48,287 nucleotides of DNA from an uncultured Bacteroidota bacterium (GTDB lineage: Bacteria; Bacteroidota; Bacteroidia; Chitinophagales; Saprospiraceae). The stretch lies in contig CAILQK010000302.1 of NCBI GenBank assembly GCA_903836265.1, positions 1-48,287 of the forward strand, in the 5' to 3' direction. The notes under the pieces were generated by a model. The model searched no databases and was not told where the DNA came from. It saw only the letters and a program-made list of their open reading frames with translations. Shown here in pieces: positions 18,301 through 25,520 of the stretch. The first letter of the stretch is position 1. Every line of letters starts with the position of its first letter. Both the position numbers and the translations under genes were made by a program.

Positions 18301-18592
18301 GATACAGTCCGCACTGACTGAAGCCGGTATCAAACCGGGCGAAGTGACAATTGATACTGTGGAACGCTATCAGGGAGGCGCCCGCGATGTAATTGTTGTG
18401 TCCACCTGTGCCAACAGCGAGTGGCAGCTCGCCTCGCTGGTCAGTCTGAGTACAGAGGGCGTTGACCGGAAACTGAACGTGGCGCTCACACGTGCCCGCG
18501 AACACCTTATTATGCTGGGAAATCCCGATGTGCTGGGGAAAGATGAGCGGTACAGGGCATTCATGGAGTTGTACGGTGTGGACAGGATCTGA
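15314..18592 (+). CDS. Large RecB-type nuclease plus SF1 (Dna2/UPF1-like) helicase
   Basis: 1092 residues. The N-terminal 300 residues are of unknown fold. Then comes a PD-(D/E)XK nuclease of RecB/Dna2 type: GRLD (D343), VELKSGK (E356, K358) and Q377xxxY381 in SHFTQTLLYDLL. The C-terminal half is an SF1B helicase: GPPGTGKT (680-687), NRAVDEI, LVIDEASQ (D800/E801), LIGDHRQLPAV, the TVERYQGGARDVIVVS motif V region and NVALTRAREHLIMLGN as motif VI. Such fusions cut and unwind DNA or RNA flaps; Dna2 acts in end resection and Okazaki processing, and related proteins occur in defence loci. It starts 1 base inside the glycosyltransferase stop codon. No recombination or methylase genes adjoin it, so its process is open. 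Domain calls are strong. Confidence 0.88.
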   Translation: MLQPALADLIRREIENTGGSAREQVLSLAVLMERTFIEATRQEQIAFSTLFARISYVGQRFGFPAQTLEKIHQFRLAARKARNGGFVSAETVQQGKEAVLMALDVLSSAEVVNQVSEPGTPPGHSLQYEPGFNLRVLALRDIPEQHIMVIAEEENPGREMLLRYNVPSRNENFMPTIRIIRQVFGFPVTLQLLDVEEDESGALVPAGIVVEPDYLTDVSAVSDCFADTGPDPCTFLVKKFMPRETTDPILIGNIANFFLDRLLNEPDAVWQQLFAESFRQYPFVYAPMPDSQVKDIANKSQKHYVNLRAMAKGGFARQDIDPAACFLEPSFYSNLYGIQGRLDLFYRSGSQSAIVELKSGKPYKPNSYGINRSHFTQTLLYDLLVRSVFGKRIDPVKYILYSGEDTNQLRFAPTVGPEQMEAIQVRNQLVAIERMLTKIVPGDITVPVFGKLKSAGKTGFTDRDYGRFDRAYSQLNNTEKKYFNAFCGFVAREQWLARNGEEGSDTLNGNASLWRNSMEEKMQQFSILSHLEILENRADQEDTAIVFKKTPRTNDLSNFRTGDIAVLYPAVSEKDTVLQHQVVRCTIVRIDRDQVEVQLRYRQNNLKTFETRGFWCLEPDMMDSGFVAMYRNLMEWAEAPPQVRSRVMGIMVKSPPEDRQPPAGIVEKIVKAPGFFLLWGPPGTGKTSVVLRDLSAWILNHTEENLLLLAYTNRAVDEICEALESIGPGVRGHYLRIGSRHSTAARFREQLLASRTADCKSRSELLKVLENHRIFVSTVASLGQQEALLKLKKFHRLVIDEASQILEPQLTGLLTHFEHFTLIGDHRQLPAVTAQRPENTVVNDADLNEMGLTDLRDSYFERLYRLCLRNNWHWAYDQLDKQGRMHDEIMQFPGKWFYDGNLRVFDPLKQQTGLQVPGHEMSDRALGDLLGSRRVIFLPVKPDGRAAAVQKTSRDEAVLCARIAVFFKDWWKAEKRTWHADKTLGIITPWRAQIAQIQSALTEAGIKPGEVTIDTVERYQGGARDVIVVSTCANSEWQLASLVSLSTEGVDRKLNVALTRAREHLIMLGNPDVLGKDERYRAFMELYGVDRI

Positions 18593-18671
18593 TCCGGGAG
18601 CTCTGTACATACCTGACGCACTCACTGAATACTGCAAAATTGCAATCCGGGATTTACCAACACGGGCGTTT

Positions 18672-19028
18672 TTAACCGATAACTTGCCAATCTGCCAGAT
18701 CGGCTGCCGCGAATTCCTGTCCCCACTGGTGAAGCGACCGGATACTGGGAAGCAGTTTTTCACCTTTGACCGTGAGTGTGTACTCCACAGTCGGGGGCAC
18801 TGTCGCAAATACTTCGCGGGTCACTATTCTGTTAGCTTCCAGATTTTTCAGCTCCTTGACCAGCATTCTTGTATTTATACCTTCCACCGTTCGCTCAATT
18901 TCACTGAAACGCATCTTGCCTTTTGACAGGTTGTATATGATCGGCATGGCCCATTTTCCGCCAATGATATCAAGTACATCCTTCAGGCTGCAAGTTTTTT
19001 GAGTATTGGTCACATTATTTTTTTTCAT
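18672..19028 (-). CDS. HxlR/DUF24-family winged-helix regulator, probably redox-sensing
   Basis: 118 residues from the ATG at 19028. A longer frame reaching 19094 would start within the divergent promoter region. It matches the DUF24/HxlR family throughout: CSLKDVLDIIGGKWAMPIIYNL, then FSEIERTVEGINTRMLVKELKNLE (recognition helix) and VEYTLTVKGEKLLPSI (wing). C13 just before the first helix is at the place of the single conserved Cys that YodB and HypR-type members use to sense quinones, aldehydes or disulfide stress. It is divergent from a flavin reductase gene of the old yellow enzyme family, the usual sort of target. Repeats between the two (19049-19085) are a candidate operator. Confidence 0.9.
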   Translation of the reverse strand: MKKNNVTNTQKTCSLKDVLDIIGGKWAMPIIYNLSKGKMRFSEIERTVEGINTRMLVKELKNLEANRIVTREVFATVPPTVEYTLTVKGEKLLPSIRSLHQWGQEFAAADLADWQVIG

Positions 19029-19048
19029 AACAGGCTGATTTTGTGTAT

Positions 19049-19085
19049 TACTGTACTGTGGGTTACTACTGTACAAAAGTGTAAC
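19049..19085. promoter_or_regulatory. Candidate HxlR operator
   Basis: Two copies of TACTGTAC (19049-19056 and 19067-19074) lie 18 bp apart, and GTTAC (19062-19066) faces GTAAC (19081-19085). The block sits between the regulator start and the divergent promoters, where an autoregulated dimer would bind. Inferred from symmetry only. Confidence 0.4.
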
Positions 19086-19087
19086 TT

Positions 19088-19120
19088 CTTGCAAATTTAA
19101 AGTATTGAGGACTATGTTTG
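19088..19120 (+). promoter_or_regulatory. Promoter of the old-yellow-enzyme operon
   Basis: TATGTTTG at 19113-19120 is a perfect TAnnTTTG -7 element, with CTTG at 19088-19091 as -33 (21-bp spacer). The ATG follows 27 bp later. On the other strand TAAATTTG (19099-19092) is a -7 element for the regulator gene, so the two promoters overlap back to back. Confidence 0.6.
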
Positions 19121-19147
19121 CAACTCAAATTTAAAAAATACAGAAAC

Positions 19148-20233
19148 ATGAAATTACTTGAACAGGCAAACCTGGGTAACAGGGTCCTGAAGAACAGCAT
19201 GGTGATGGCTCCGATGACGCGTTCCCGTGCGGGAATGGATGGGGTTGTCGGAGACTCGACGGTACTTTATTACAGGCAAAGATCGAGTGCAGGACTTATC
19301 ATCAGCGAGGCGATCAATATCAGCAAACAGGCCACAGGCAGCCCGCTGACCCCCGGAATTTATACACAGGATCAAATAGATGCCTGGAAAAAAGTTACCC
19401 GCGCTGTACACGAGGAAGGGGGTATCATATACGCGCAACTTTGGCATACAGGACGCGTGGGGCATTCACTGGTTAAAAATGGAGAAATACCGGTTGCGCC
19501 ATCGGCCATATCCATCAGGGGTCAACAGCATTTTACCATGGAGGGTATGAAGGACTATGAGACACCCCGGGAATTGAGCATTGAAGAAATACATCAGATA
19601 ATTACAGATTTCAGACAGGCCGCACTCAATGCTATGGAGGCCGGTTTTGACGGTGTTGAGCTGCATGCGGCCTTTGGTTATCTGCCCAATCAGTTTTTGG
19701 CCGAGAGTTCCAATTTGCGAACAGACGAATACGGCGGAAGTCATGAAAATCGCAACCGTTTTGTTCTGGCGGTGATGAAAGAGATAGTCGGTGCCATTGG
19801 AGAAAACAGGGCCGCTGTCCGGTTGTCTCCGACGAGTACTTACAACAATATAATACATCAGCAACCTGTCAGTCAGTTCACCTTGCTGATCGAAGAACTT
19901 AATCGCCTGCCTTTGTCTTACATTCATCTGATGAAGGTGCCCTTCCCCGCAGAGCAATTCCCGCAATATCCGACCGATCCGATTGAGACATTTGGAAAGC
20001 TGTCGGTTCATCCGGTGATAGCCAATTGCGGATACGATCGCGAATCGGGAGAAGCGGAACTTCAGAGAGGAACAGCCCGGATGATTTCCTATGGCACGCT
20101 GTTTCTGGCGAATCCTGATTTGCCGAGGCGATTTGAGCTGAATGCAGAATTGAACCAGGCTGACAGAGCTACCATGTATGGGGGGAAAGATGAAGGCTAT
20201 ATTGATTATCCATTTTTGACAAAAACAACATGA
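19148..20233 (+). CDS. Old yellow enzyme family flavin reductase (NemA-like alkene reductase)
   Basis: 361 residues from the ATG at 19148. An FMN-dependent TIM barrel: NSMVMAPMTRSRA (T24), IISEAINIS, YAQLWHTGRVGH, FDGVELHAAFGYLPNQFL, TDEYGGSHENRNRF, and a C-terminal phosphate-binding stretch with MISYGTLFLANPDLPRRF. These NADPH enzymes reduce alpha/beta-unsaturated carbonyls, quinones or nitro compounds. One active-site residue is unusual: the family has HxxN or HxxH (two substrate-binding residues), while this protein has H173-A-A-F176. The proton-donor Tyr (Y178) is kept. Substrate choice may therefore differ. The gene is divergent from a DUF24 regulator and overlaps the next gene by 4 bases (ATGA). 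Confidence 0.92.
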   Translation: MKLLEQANLGNRVLKNSMVMAPMTRSRAGMDGVVGDSTVLYYRQRSSAGLIISEAINISKQATGSPLTPGIYTQDQIDAWKKVTRAVHEEGGIIYAQLWHTGRVGHSLVKNGEIPVAPSAISIRGQQHFTMEGMKDYETPRELSIEEIHQIITDFRQAALNAMEAGFDGVELHAAFGYLPNQFLAESSNLRTDEYGGSHENRNRFVLAVMKEIVGAIGENRAAVRLSPTSTYNNIIHQQPVSQFTLLIEELNRLPLSYIHLMKVPFPAEQFPQYPTDPIETFGKLSVHPVIANCGYDRESGEAELQRGTARMISYGTLFLANPDLPRRFELNAELNQADRATMYGGKDEGYIDYPFLTKTT

Positions 20234-20496
20234 ACATGATTCAGGCAATTTTGACCATTGACACGGATAATATCCCGGAAAACTTTCAGGAAATAATAAA
20301 ACACGAACAGGAGGTTGTGGCCAGATGGAAAGAGGAAGGTATTCTGGAGCATCTCTTTCTCAGGCAAACCAGAAACGGCGCAGTGCTGATTTTCAGGGAG
20401 GCCGATGAAGAGAAGGTGAAACAACTGATGGAATCACTGCCGCTGTTCAAGTTGAAGAAAAGCGTAGAGTACCTGAATCTGATAAAGCAGTTTTGA
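20230..20496 (+). CDS. Small dimeric alpha/beta barrel protein, muconolactone isomerase-like
   Basis: 88 residues. The pattern of a ferredoxin-like barrel (IQAILTIDTDNIPENFQEI, then EQEVVARWKEEGILEHLFLRQ, then LMESLPLFKLKKSVEYLNL) resembles the MIase/YciI group of dimeric barrels. The SLPLF segment is a good match to muconolactone isomerase-type proteins. The ATG overlaps the reductase stop, so it is the second gene of that operon. A second ATG follows at 20236. Role is unknown; many such proteins act with small-molecule reductases or monooxygenases. The same electrophile-response control is inferred. Confidence 0.7.
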   Translation: MNMIQAILTIDTDNIPENFQEIIKHEQEVVARWKEEGILEHLFLRQTRNGAVLIFREADEEKVKQLMESLPLFKLKKSVEYLNLIKQF

Positions 20497-20531
20497 TACT
20501 CCGGCTCCTGCCAATTTCATTCTGCCCGGGC

Positions 20532-20644
20532 GCGTCAATACAAACAATCCGGTGATACATTCAAGTACATCGTCAGCGTACTTTTCCGAAGTGATGCGCC
20601 CGGAATATGGTGTATGAAACCGGTATTGACGCAGATGCCATCTG
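20532..20644. repeat. Long imperfect hairpin in the intergenic region before the Fic gene
   Basis: The 320-bp gap 20497-20816 has no convincing gene. GCGTCAATAC (20532-20541) and GTATTGACGC (20623-20632) are perfect 10-bp inverted arms. Within them AAGTAC (20563-20568) pairs with GTACTT (20578-20583), and short blocks CCGG, ATACA and TTC pair with CCGG, TGTAT and GAA with bulges. A second small palindrome, CAGATG-C-CATCTG (20632-20644), adjoins the right arm. It could be a structured RNA, a REP/MITE-like element or a cruciform site. Confidence 0.55.
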
Positions 20645-20742
20645 TCCGGGGAAATCCTGTATAAGCCCTAAAAATCGGATCGTGCCTGAATAGAAAAATC
20701 TGCCAAATCGTGCTGGAAAAATACGGTAAAATGACTGCGCAG

Positions 20743-20774
20743 CTTGCTTTATCATACATCATCCCGTACCTTTG
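20743..20774 (+). promoter_or_regulatory. Promoter of the Fic gene
   Basis: TACCTTTG at 20767-20774 is a perfect -7 element, 42 bp before the ATG. CTTG (20743-20746) serves as -33 with a spacer of about 20 bp. Confidence 0.6.
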
Positions 20775-20816
20775 TACAGATGGATTACACTCGAATGAAG
20801 GCCTGAAAACACAAAA

Positions 20817-21869
20817 ATGGACACTTTTGACGAATACCTGAGACAGGGAGAACCGGACAAAGCAGAAAAGGCTGAAATTTGGAAAACGGCTATCGGCTTG
20901 CAGCAGGTTGATGGCCTGACCCCCTCAGTCTATCTCATTGAAACCGCCAGACAAAATATAGAAGGCTATCTGAGTATTGGGGAGGTAAAAAAGTTGATTG
21001 ATAATTATTACAAACAGTATTCTCTGAAGGATGACAACAGCCGGACGGAGGAAGCAGACAAGGTTTCCACCCGTATCACAGAAATCCTGGGTGAAAAAAC
21101 ATTTACATTCTCGCCTGCCGAATATCTTGCGATCCATCGGCGATTATTCCAGGGCATATATCCCCACGCTGGTAAAATCCGCGATTACAATATCACGAAA
21201 CAAGAGTGGGTGCTGAATGGTGAAACAGTTTTGTATGCCAGTGCCGAAAGCCTGAAGGCTACGCTGGAGTATGATTTTCAACAGGAAAAAATATTCAGTT
21301 ATGCCGGTTTGAGCCGGCACGAAATAATAGAACATATTGCGCACTTCATTTCATACTTGTGGCAAATTCATGTTTTTGGTGAAGGAAACACCCGTACAAC
21401 TGCGGTTTTCCTGATAAAATATCTTCGCAAACTCGGCTTCAGGGAGGTGAATAACAACCTGTTTGCCCATCATTCGTGGTTTTTCAGAAATGCACTTGTA
21501 AGAGCCAACTATGAGGATCTGTCGGCCGGTATTCACAAAACCGGCAAATATCTCATACGGTTTTTGCTGAACCTGGTTAATCACGAAAATCACCGGTTAA
21601 AGAACAGGGAGTTACATATTCGATACAAGATATCTGCGAATGACACTGTAAATAGTGTGGATGACACTGTAAATGACACTGTAAATTCAGCATATAATAC
21701 CGTTCTGAGCCTGATAAAACATGACAGAACAGTAACAGCGGTTGAAATCAGCGAGCGTTTGCAAATAAGTCTGAGTACTGCCAAACGAAAGTTGAAGGAA
21801 CTCAAAGATCGGGGTATTGTCAGGCGGGAGGGCAGCGACAAAGCGGGTAACTGGCAAATCATCGGATAA
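20817..21869 (+). CDS. Fic-domain protein (AMP-transferase type) with C-terminal winged helix
   Basis: 350 residues. The N-terminal helix region LIETARQNIEGYLSIGEV carries E49-G50, placed like the inhibitory (S/T)xxxE(G/N) motif of Fic/VbhA proteins, though the first residue is Arg. The Fic core motif is H185-V-F-G-E-G-N-T-R193 in IWQIHVFGEGNTRTTAVF. The usual GNG is GNT and the last Arg of HxFxxGNGRxxR is Ala, a form I have seen in a Bacteroidota subfamily. Then comes a linker with repeated NDTVN-type units (275-296), then a winged helix (TAVEISERLQISLSTAKRKLKEL). Fic enzymes transfer AMP or phosphocholine to proteins. The HTH suggests autoregulation or DNA tethering. It is a single gene with its own promoter. 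Toxin action is not shown. Confidence 0.88.
   Translation: MDTFDEYLRQGEPDKAEKAEIWKTAIGLQQVDGLTPSVYLIETARQNIEGYLSIGEVKKLIDNYYKQYSLKDDNSRTEEADKVSTRITEILGEKTFTFSPAEYLAIHRRLFQGIYPHAGKIRDYNITKQEWVLNGETVLYASAESLKATLEYDFQQEKIFSYAGLSRHEIIEHIAHFISYLWQIHVFGEGNTRTTAVFLIKYLRKLGFREVNNNLFAHHSWFFRNALVRANYEDLSAGIHKTGKYLIRFLLNLVNHENHRLKNRELHIRYKISANDTVNSVDDTVNDTVNSAYNTVLSLIKHDRTVTAVEISERLQISLSTAKRKLKELKDRGIVRREGSDKAGNWQIIG
21640..21686 (+). repeat. Short in-frame tandem repeat inside the Fic gene
   Basis: ATGACACTGTAAAT occurs at 21640, 21661 and 21673. The last two are tandem with a 12-bp period, and all are in frame, giving DTVN units. Because 12 is a multiple of three, gain or loss of units would change linker length without frameshift. 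Confidence 0.75.
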
Positions 21870-22013
21870 CGAATGTAAATCCGTTACCGGTCGCGCGTCT
21901 TTACAAGGTAAAAACAGACAAATATCGCGCCTGTTTGCTGCCTTCAGGGGTTATGTACAGTTATGATGTTTATTTATTTGGATTTCAATAACATTTTTTG
22001 ATAAAAATTCCGT

Positions 22014-22021
22014 TACTTTTG
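22014..22021 (+). promoter_or_regulatory. Candidate -7 promoter element for the metalloprotease gene
   Basis: TACTTTTG matches TAnnTTTG, 124 bp before the ATG, implying a leader of about 115 nt. TTTG at 21997-22000 is too close for a standard -33. The gap 21870-22145 otherwise shows only weak symmetry. Confidence 0.45.
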
Positions 22022-22145
22022 TTGAGTCATTTTCGTCAACAGGTCGATCCGGAACAGTTTCGTTTCCCGGCCATTATCGTACTGACATCCCGAACAACAA
22101 TTGGCGACAGCCAGTACACCAGATGTTTCATTCAAAATAATCGTT

Positions 22146-24086
22146 ATGAAAAAAGTTTTTCTTTCCATTACCCTCTTTCTGCTCTTTGCCGGTATCACAA
22201 CGGCCCAGCATCGTTCCTGTGCGGCTGAAGAGGTGCTCCAGCAGCAACTTCGCGACAATCCGGCCATGCGCCAGGAAGTGGAGCGTATCATGCAGCACAC
22301 CGAACAGTTCCTTGCACATGGTGGTACACAGGATCGTCTGGTGGTTACCATTCCGGTGGTGGTGCATGTGGTATATAACAACACAACACAGAATCTCAGT
22401 GATGCACAGATAGCCTCCCAGCTTGATGTACTGAATGCCGATTTCCGCCGTCTCAACTCGGATGCGGGCAATACGCCCTCGGTATGGCAGAGTATTGCTG
22501 CCGACTGCGAGGTAAACTTCTGTATGGCCCAGCAGGACCCGTCGGGCAACCCGACGAATGGTATTGTGCGCGTACAAACCTCCGTCAACGGTTTCTCCAC
22601 CAACGACAACGTGAAGTTCAGCAGTACTGGTGGTTCCAATATCTGGAATCGCGACCGCTACCTGAATATCTGGGTGTGCAACCTTTCAAGCGGACTGCTC
22701 GGTTATGCCCAGTTCCCGGGAGGCCCAGCCAACACTGACGGTGTTGTGATTGACTTTCAGGCCTTCGGAACCAGCGGAACCGCCCAGGCGCCGTTCAACC
22801 TCGGCCGTACGGCCACGCATGAAGTGGGTCACTGGCTGAACTGCTACCACATCTGGGGTGATGACGGTACCGCCTGCACAGGAACCGATCAGGTGGGTGA
22901 TACCCCCAACCAGGCGGATGAAAACTATGGCTGTCCCGTTTTTCCGGTCATCAGTTGCAATAATGGCCCCAACGGAGATATGTTCATGAACTACATGGAT
23001 TACACCGACGATGGCTGTATGAATACATTCACTACCGGACAGAAGAACCGGATGCAGGCGCTTTTTGCCTCCGGAGGTTTCCGCGCACCGCTTGTGACCT
23101 CCAATGGCTGTCAGGTGCCGACGGGTTGCGGTACGCCGGGCAGTCTGGCTGCTACCAATATCACCCAGACCAGCGCCACACTGAACTGGGGTGGCGTGAG
23201 CGGAGCTACGTCCTATAACCTGCAGTGGAAAGTCAGTACTTCTTCAACCTGGACAACTGTTTCAGGCCTGACTGCCGTTTCGTATAATCTGGCAAATCTG
23301 ACTGCCGGAACAACCTACAACTTCCAGGTGCAGGCAGTTTGTGGAGGCAGCACGGGTACCTATTCTGCTCCGGCGTCTTTCACCACCACTTCCGGTGGTG
23401 GCGGAGGTTGCACCGATCAGTATGAACCTAACAATACACGGAACACAGCCAAATCCATTCCGGTGAATACATCGTTTACGGCGCAGATTAAAACAGCAAC
23501 GGATGCGGACTGGTACAAATTCGGGAATACGACCACTCAGAAGCATTTCAAACTTGAGCTTACGACGCTTCCGGCCGACTATGACATGAAACTCTACAGA
23601 AATGGATCACTGTTGGCTGTATCCGAGAATCCGAATACAACGGATGAAATTATTGTTTACAACAACGGTAGCGTTTCTACCACTTATTACGCCCATATTT
23701 ACGGTTACAATGGCGCCTTCAATGGTACGCAGTGCTACACCTTCATCGCAAGGCGCAGCGCTTCCCCTTATCGTACCGATGGCAGTACAGATGGTCCGGA
23801 AGAAGTGCTCGAAATTCCTGTTGTGTTTGAAAACGCCGGTTTCGGTATTTTCCCCAACCCGGCCTTCAGCCTGGTGACGGTGGAGGTACCCATGCAGAAC
23901 GAGTCCGATGTACAGGTTTCTGTGATGGATCCTGCCGGCAAGGTTGCCCTTCAGCAGAATGCCCGCATGAGCAAGGGCGACAATCAGATGAACTTTGACG
24001 TGAACAGTCTGCCCAACGGCGTTTACTTTGTACAGGTGCGCACGGGGGAGACCGTCAAAACACGCAAACTGGTGGTTCAGCGATAA
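22146..24086 (+). CDS. Secreted M43-family (cytophagalysin/pappalysin) zinc metalloprotease, T9SS cargo
   Basis: 646 residues from the ATG at 22146. A signal peptide (MKKVFLSITLFLLFAGITTAQ) is followed by a metzincin catalytic domain. The zinc site is H225-E226-V-G-H229-W-L-N-C-Y-H235, and the Met-turn region is DMFMNYMDY, both M43 hallmarks. Next come a fibronectin type III domain (about 338-420, ATNITQTSATLNWGGVSG), a Gly-rich linker, a PPC-like domain (YEPNNTRNTAKSIPVNTSF, DADWYKFG) and a C-terminal T9SS type A sorting domain (FGIFPNPAFSLVTVEVP, ending KTRKLVVQR). It should cross the outer membrane through T9SS and be attached or released. It has its own promoter and a strong terminator. 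Confidence 0.95.
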   Translation: MKKVFLSITLFLLFAGITTAQHRSCAAEEVLQQQLRDNPAMRQEVERIMQHTEQFLAHGGTQDRLVVTIPVVVHVVYNNTTQNLSDAQIASQLDVLNADFRRLNSDAGNTPSVWQSIAADCEVNFCMAQQDPSGNPTNGIVRVQTSVNGFSTNDNVKFSSTGGSNIWNRDRYLNIWVCNLSSGLLGYAQFPGGPANTDGVVIDFQAFGTSGTAQAPFNLGRTATHEVGHWLNCYHIWGDDGTACTGTDQVGDTPNQADENYGCPVFPVISCNNGPNGDMFMNYMDYTDDGCMNTFTTGQKNRMQALFASGGFRAPLVTSNGCQVPTGCGTPGSLAATNITQTSATLNWGGVSGATSYNLQWKVSTSSTWTTVSGLTAVSYNLANLTAGTTYNFQVQAVCGGSTGTYSAPASFTTTSGGGGGCTDQYEPNNTRNTAKSIPVNTSFTAQIKTATDADWYKFGNTTTQKHFKLELTTLPADYDMKLYRNGSLLAVSENPNTTDEIIVYNNGSVSTTYYAHIYGYNGAFNGTQCYTFIARRSASPYRTDGSTDGPEEVLEIPVVFENAGFGIFPNPAFSLVTVEVPMQNESDVQVSVMDPAGKVALQQNARMSKGDNQMNFDVNSLPNGVYFVQVRTGETVKTRKLVVQR

Positions 24087-24124
24087 AATACCGGCAGGGA
24101 GAACTGGTTCCTGTCGCTCCGGAA

Positions 24125-25507
24125 TCAAGATTTCTTCCTGTAATGAGCTGAACAGGTGCGCTGAAGTGCGGGAAACTGCGCTTCAGCGCTTTTTTTTGTG
24201 ACAATCCCTGAGAACCATAGCGGGAAAAACAGAAACCATGCCACTCCAACAGCGTTCTCAATGGTGCACTCTATCAGAAAAGTGAGAAAGGCCATTGTAT
24301 AGAAGGTTAGCAGCAAATAGTCGGATCGATTTCTCCTCTTCAGGAAAAGCCCCAGGAATCCGGGTATGCTCAGCAACAGTCCGATAATTCCGGTGCTGGC
24401 CAGTATATGTATCCACTGGTTATGCGGGAGGAGCGGAGCAGCTGCATAGCCGGGAAACATTTCCGTCGTAACACGTCGGACTTCCTGCTGAAGGTCGCCG
24501 GCTCCGACACCCTGCACCGGATGCTGCTGCCAAATTTTCCAGCCGGTTTTGAGAGAAACCCAGCGCTCCGAATCGGAATATGAAGCTCCGCTGTCAGATT
24601 GATACTGAAGCCAGTCATAGCGCATGTATGCCACACGCATGCTAAGGCTGGGTATATTTTCGATGGCCACCCACAGACCGGCACCCATGAGCACCACGGC
24701 TGTCAGGCCCATGGCCCAGCGTCGTGTCCTGACGACGTACCATATTACAGTAAACAGGAGTGCCGCGTACAGTACAGCCAGTCCGCCGCGTACAGACAAC
24801 ACGTGAATAAACAGGAAAAGAAAAATGACAGCACCGCCCAGCAGACCTCTTTCCCACTGATATCTCACAGTAAACCGGTCATTCCAGAGCCATCCTCCGG
24901 TTATAATAGTGGTGGCGAGAATCAGACTGAACCGGACATGTTGCCGGGGTACCGGTACCGGTTGTCCGCGACCCAGTCCTGTGAGTATTTCATCATAGTG
25001 AATCAGAAAGTTGATGCCCACCCCGATGCACAGCAGGACCATGAACCATACCAGTATATAGAGTGCCATCTTGTACCTGCGTTCGGACAGTTCGGGCAGA
25101 CTGGCGAAAGTCAGCGGGAGTACCAGGAAAGGCAGGCGTACCCTGGTTACCCGGAGCCAGTAATCCTGGTCGTCGCTCCAGAGCAGGCTCAGTGCCGGAG
25201 CCAGCAAAAGCAGGGTGACGAGCAGCAGCTCTTTTTGCCGGTACAGGTTGATGAAAGACACACCGAGTGCACGAACCCAGGTCAGTAAAGACGAAAACCG
25301 GGGCTTGTCGGGCAGCCTGCCGGCGATATTCCAGAGTGCAGCGGCGGCCAGTCCCCACATTCCGACGGAGAGCAGAAAGGGAGATGTGGGCATACTGCCG
25401 AGCAGCAGACAGGCGCTCCAGAACATCAGATCTGCCGGCGTTTTGATGAATTTGTACCACTGACTGTTCATTGTGTCCAGATTGGGGTGATTAACAGCTT
25501 GTTTCAT
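24125..25507 (-). CDS. O-antigen ligase/polymerase family membrane protein
   Basis: 460 residues from the ATG at 25507; an ATG at 25531 (8 more residues, overlapping the upstream stop) is an alternative. About ten to twelve hydrophobic segments with a large outer loop after about residue 285. The Wzy_C/WaaL-type signature is the loop region with QHPVQGVGAGDLQQEV and LLPHNQWIHILASTGIIGLLL, plus the central FSLILATTIITGGWLW and SVRGGLAVLYAAL stretches. Such proteins join lipid-linked glycan to lipid A core or polymerise repeat units in the inner membrane, periplasmic side. Its C-terminal 25 codons carry the terminator of the convergent protease gene. The upstream WD40 gene ends 13 bp before this ATG, so the pair is an operon. 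No other surface glycan genes adjoin. Confidence 0.85.
   Translation of the reverse strand: MKQAVNHPNLDTMNSQWYKFIKTPADLMFWSACLLLGSMPTSPFLLSVGMWGLAAAALWNIAGRLPDKPRFSSLLTWVRALGVSFINLYRQKELLLVTLLLLAPALSLLWSDDQDYWLRVTRVRLPFLVLPLTFASLPELSERRYKMALYILVWFMVLLCIGVGINFLIHYDEILTGLGRGQPVPVPRQHVRFSLILATTIITGGWLWNDRFTVRYQWERGLLGGAVIFLFLFIHVLSVRGGLAVLYAALLFTVIWYVVRTRRWAMGLTAVVLMGAGLWVAIENIPSLSMRVAYMRYDWLQYQSDSGASYSDSERWVSLKTGWKIWQQHPVQGVGAGDLQQEVRRVTTEMFPGYAAAPLLPHNQWIHILASTGIIGLLLSIPGFLGLFLKRRNRSDYLLLTFYTMAFLTFLIECTIENAVGVAWFLFFPLWFSGIVTKKSAEAQFPALQRTCSAHYRKKS
24158..24197 (+). terminator. Intrinsic terminator of the metalloprotease gene
   Basis: GCGCTGAAG (24158-24166) pairs perfectly with CTTCAGCGC (24181-24189). 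The stem extends inward by three more pairs (one G-T), loop GGGAAACT, followed by eight T residues (24190-24197). It lies inside the 3' coding end of the convergent O-antigen ligase gene. Confidence 0.9.
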
Positions 25508-25520
25508 CAGGCCACCCGCG

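Noticed and set aside
20817-21869. Fic toxin-antitoxin pair
   Set aside because: No separate small antitoxin gene adjoins the Fic gene, and a possible inhibitory motif is within the same protein but lacks its first Ser/Thr.
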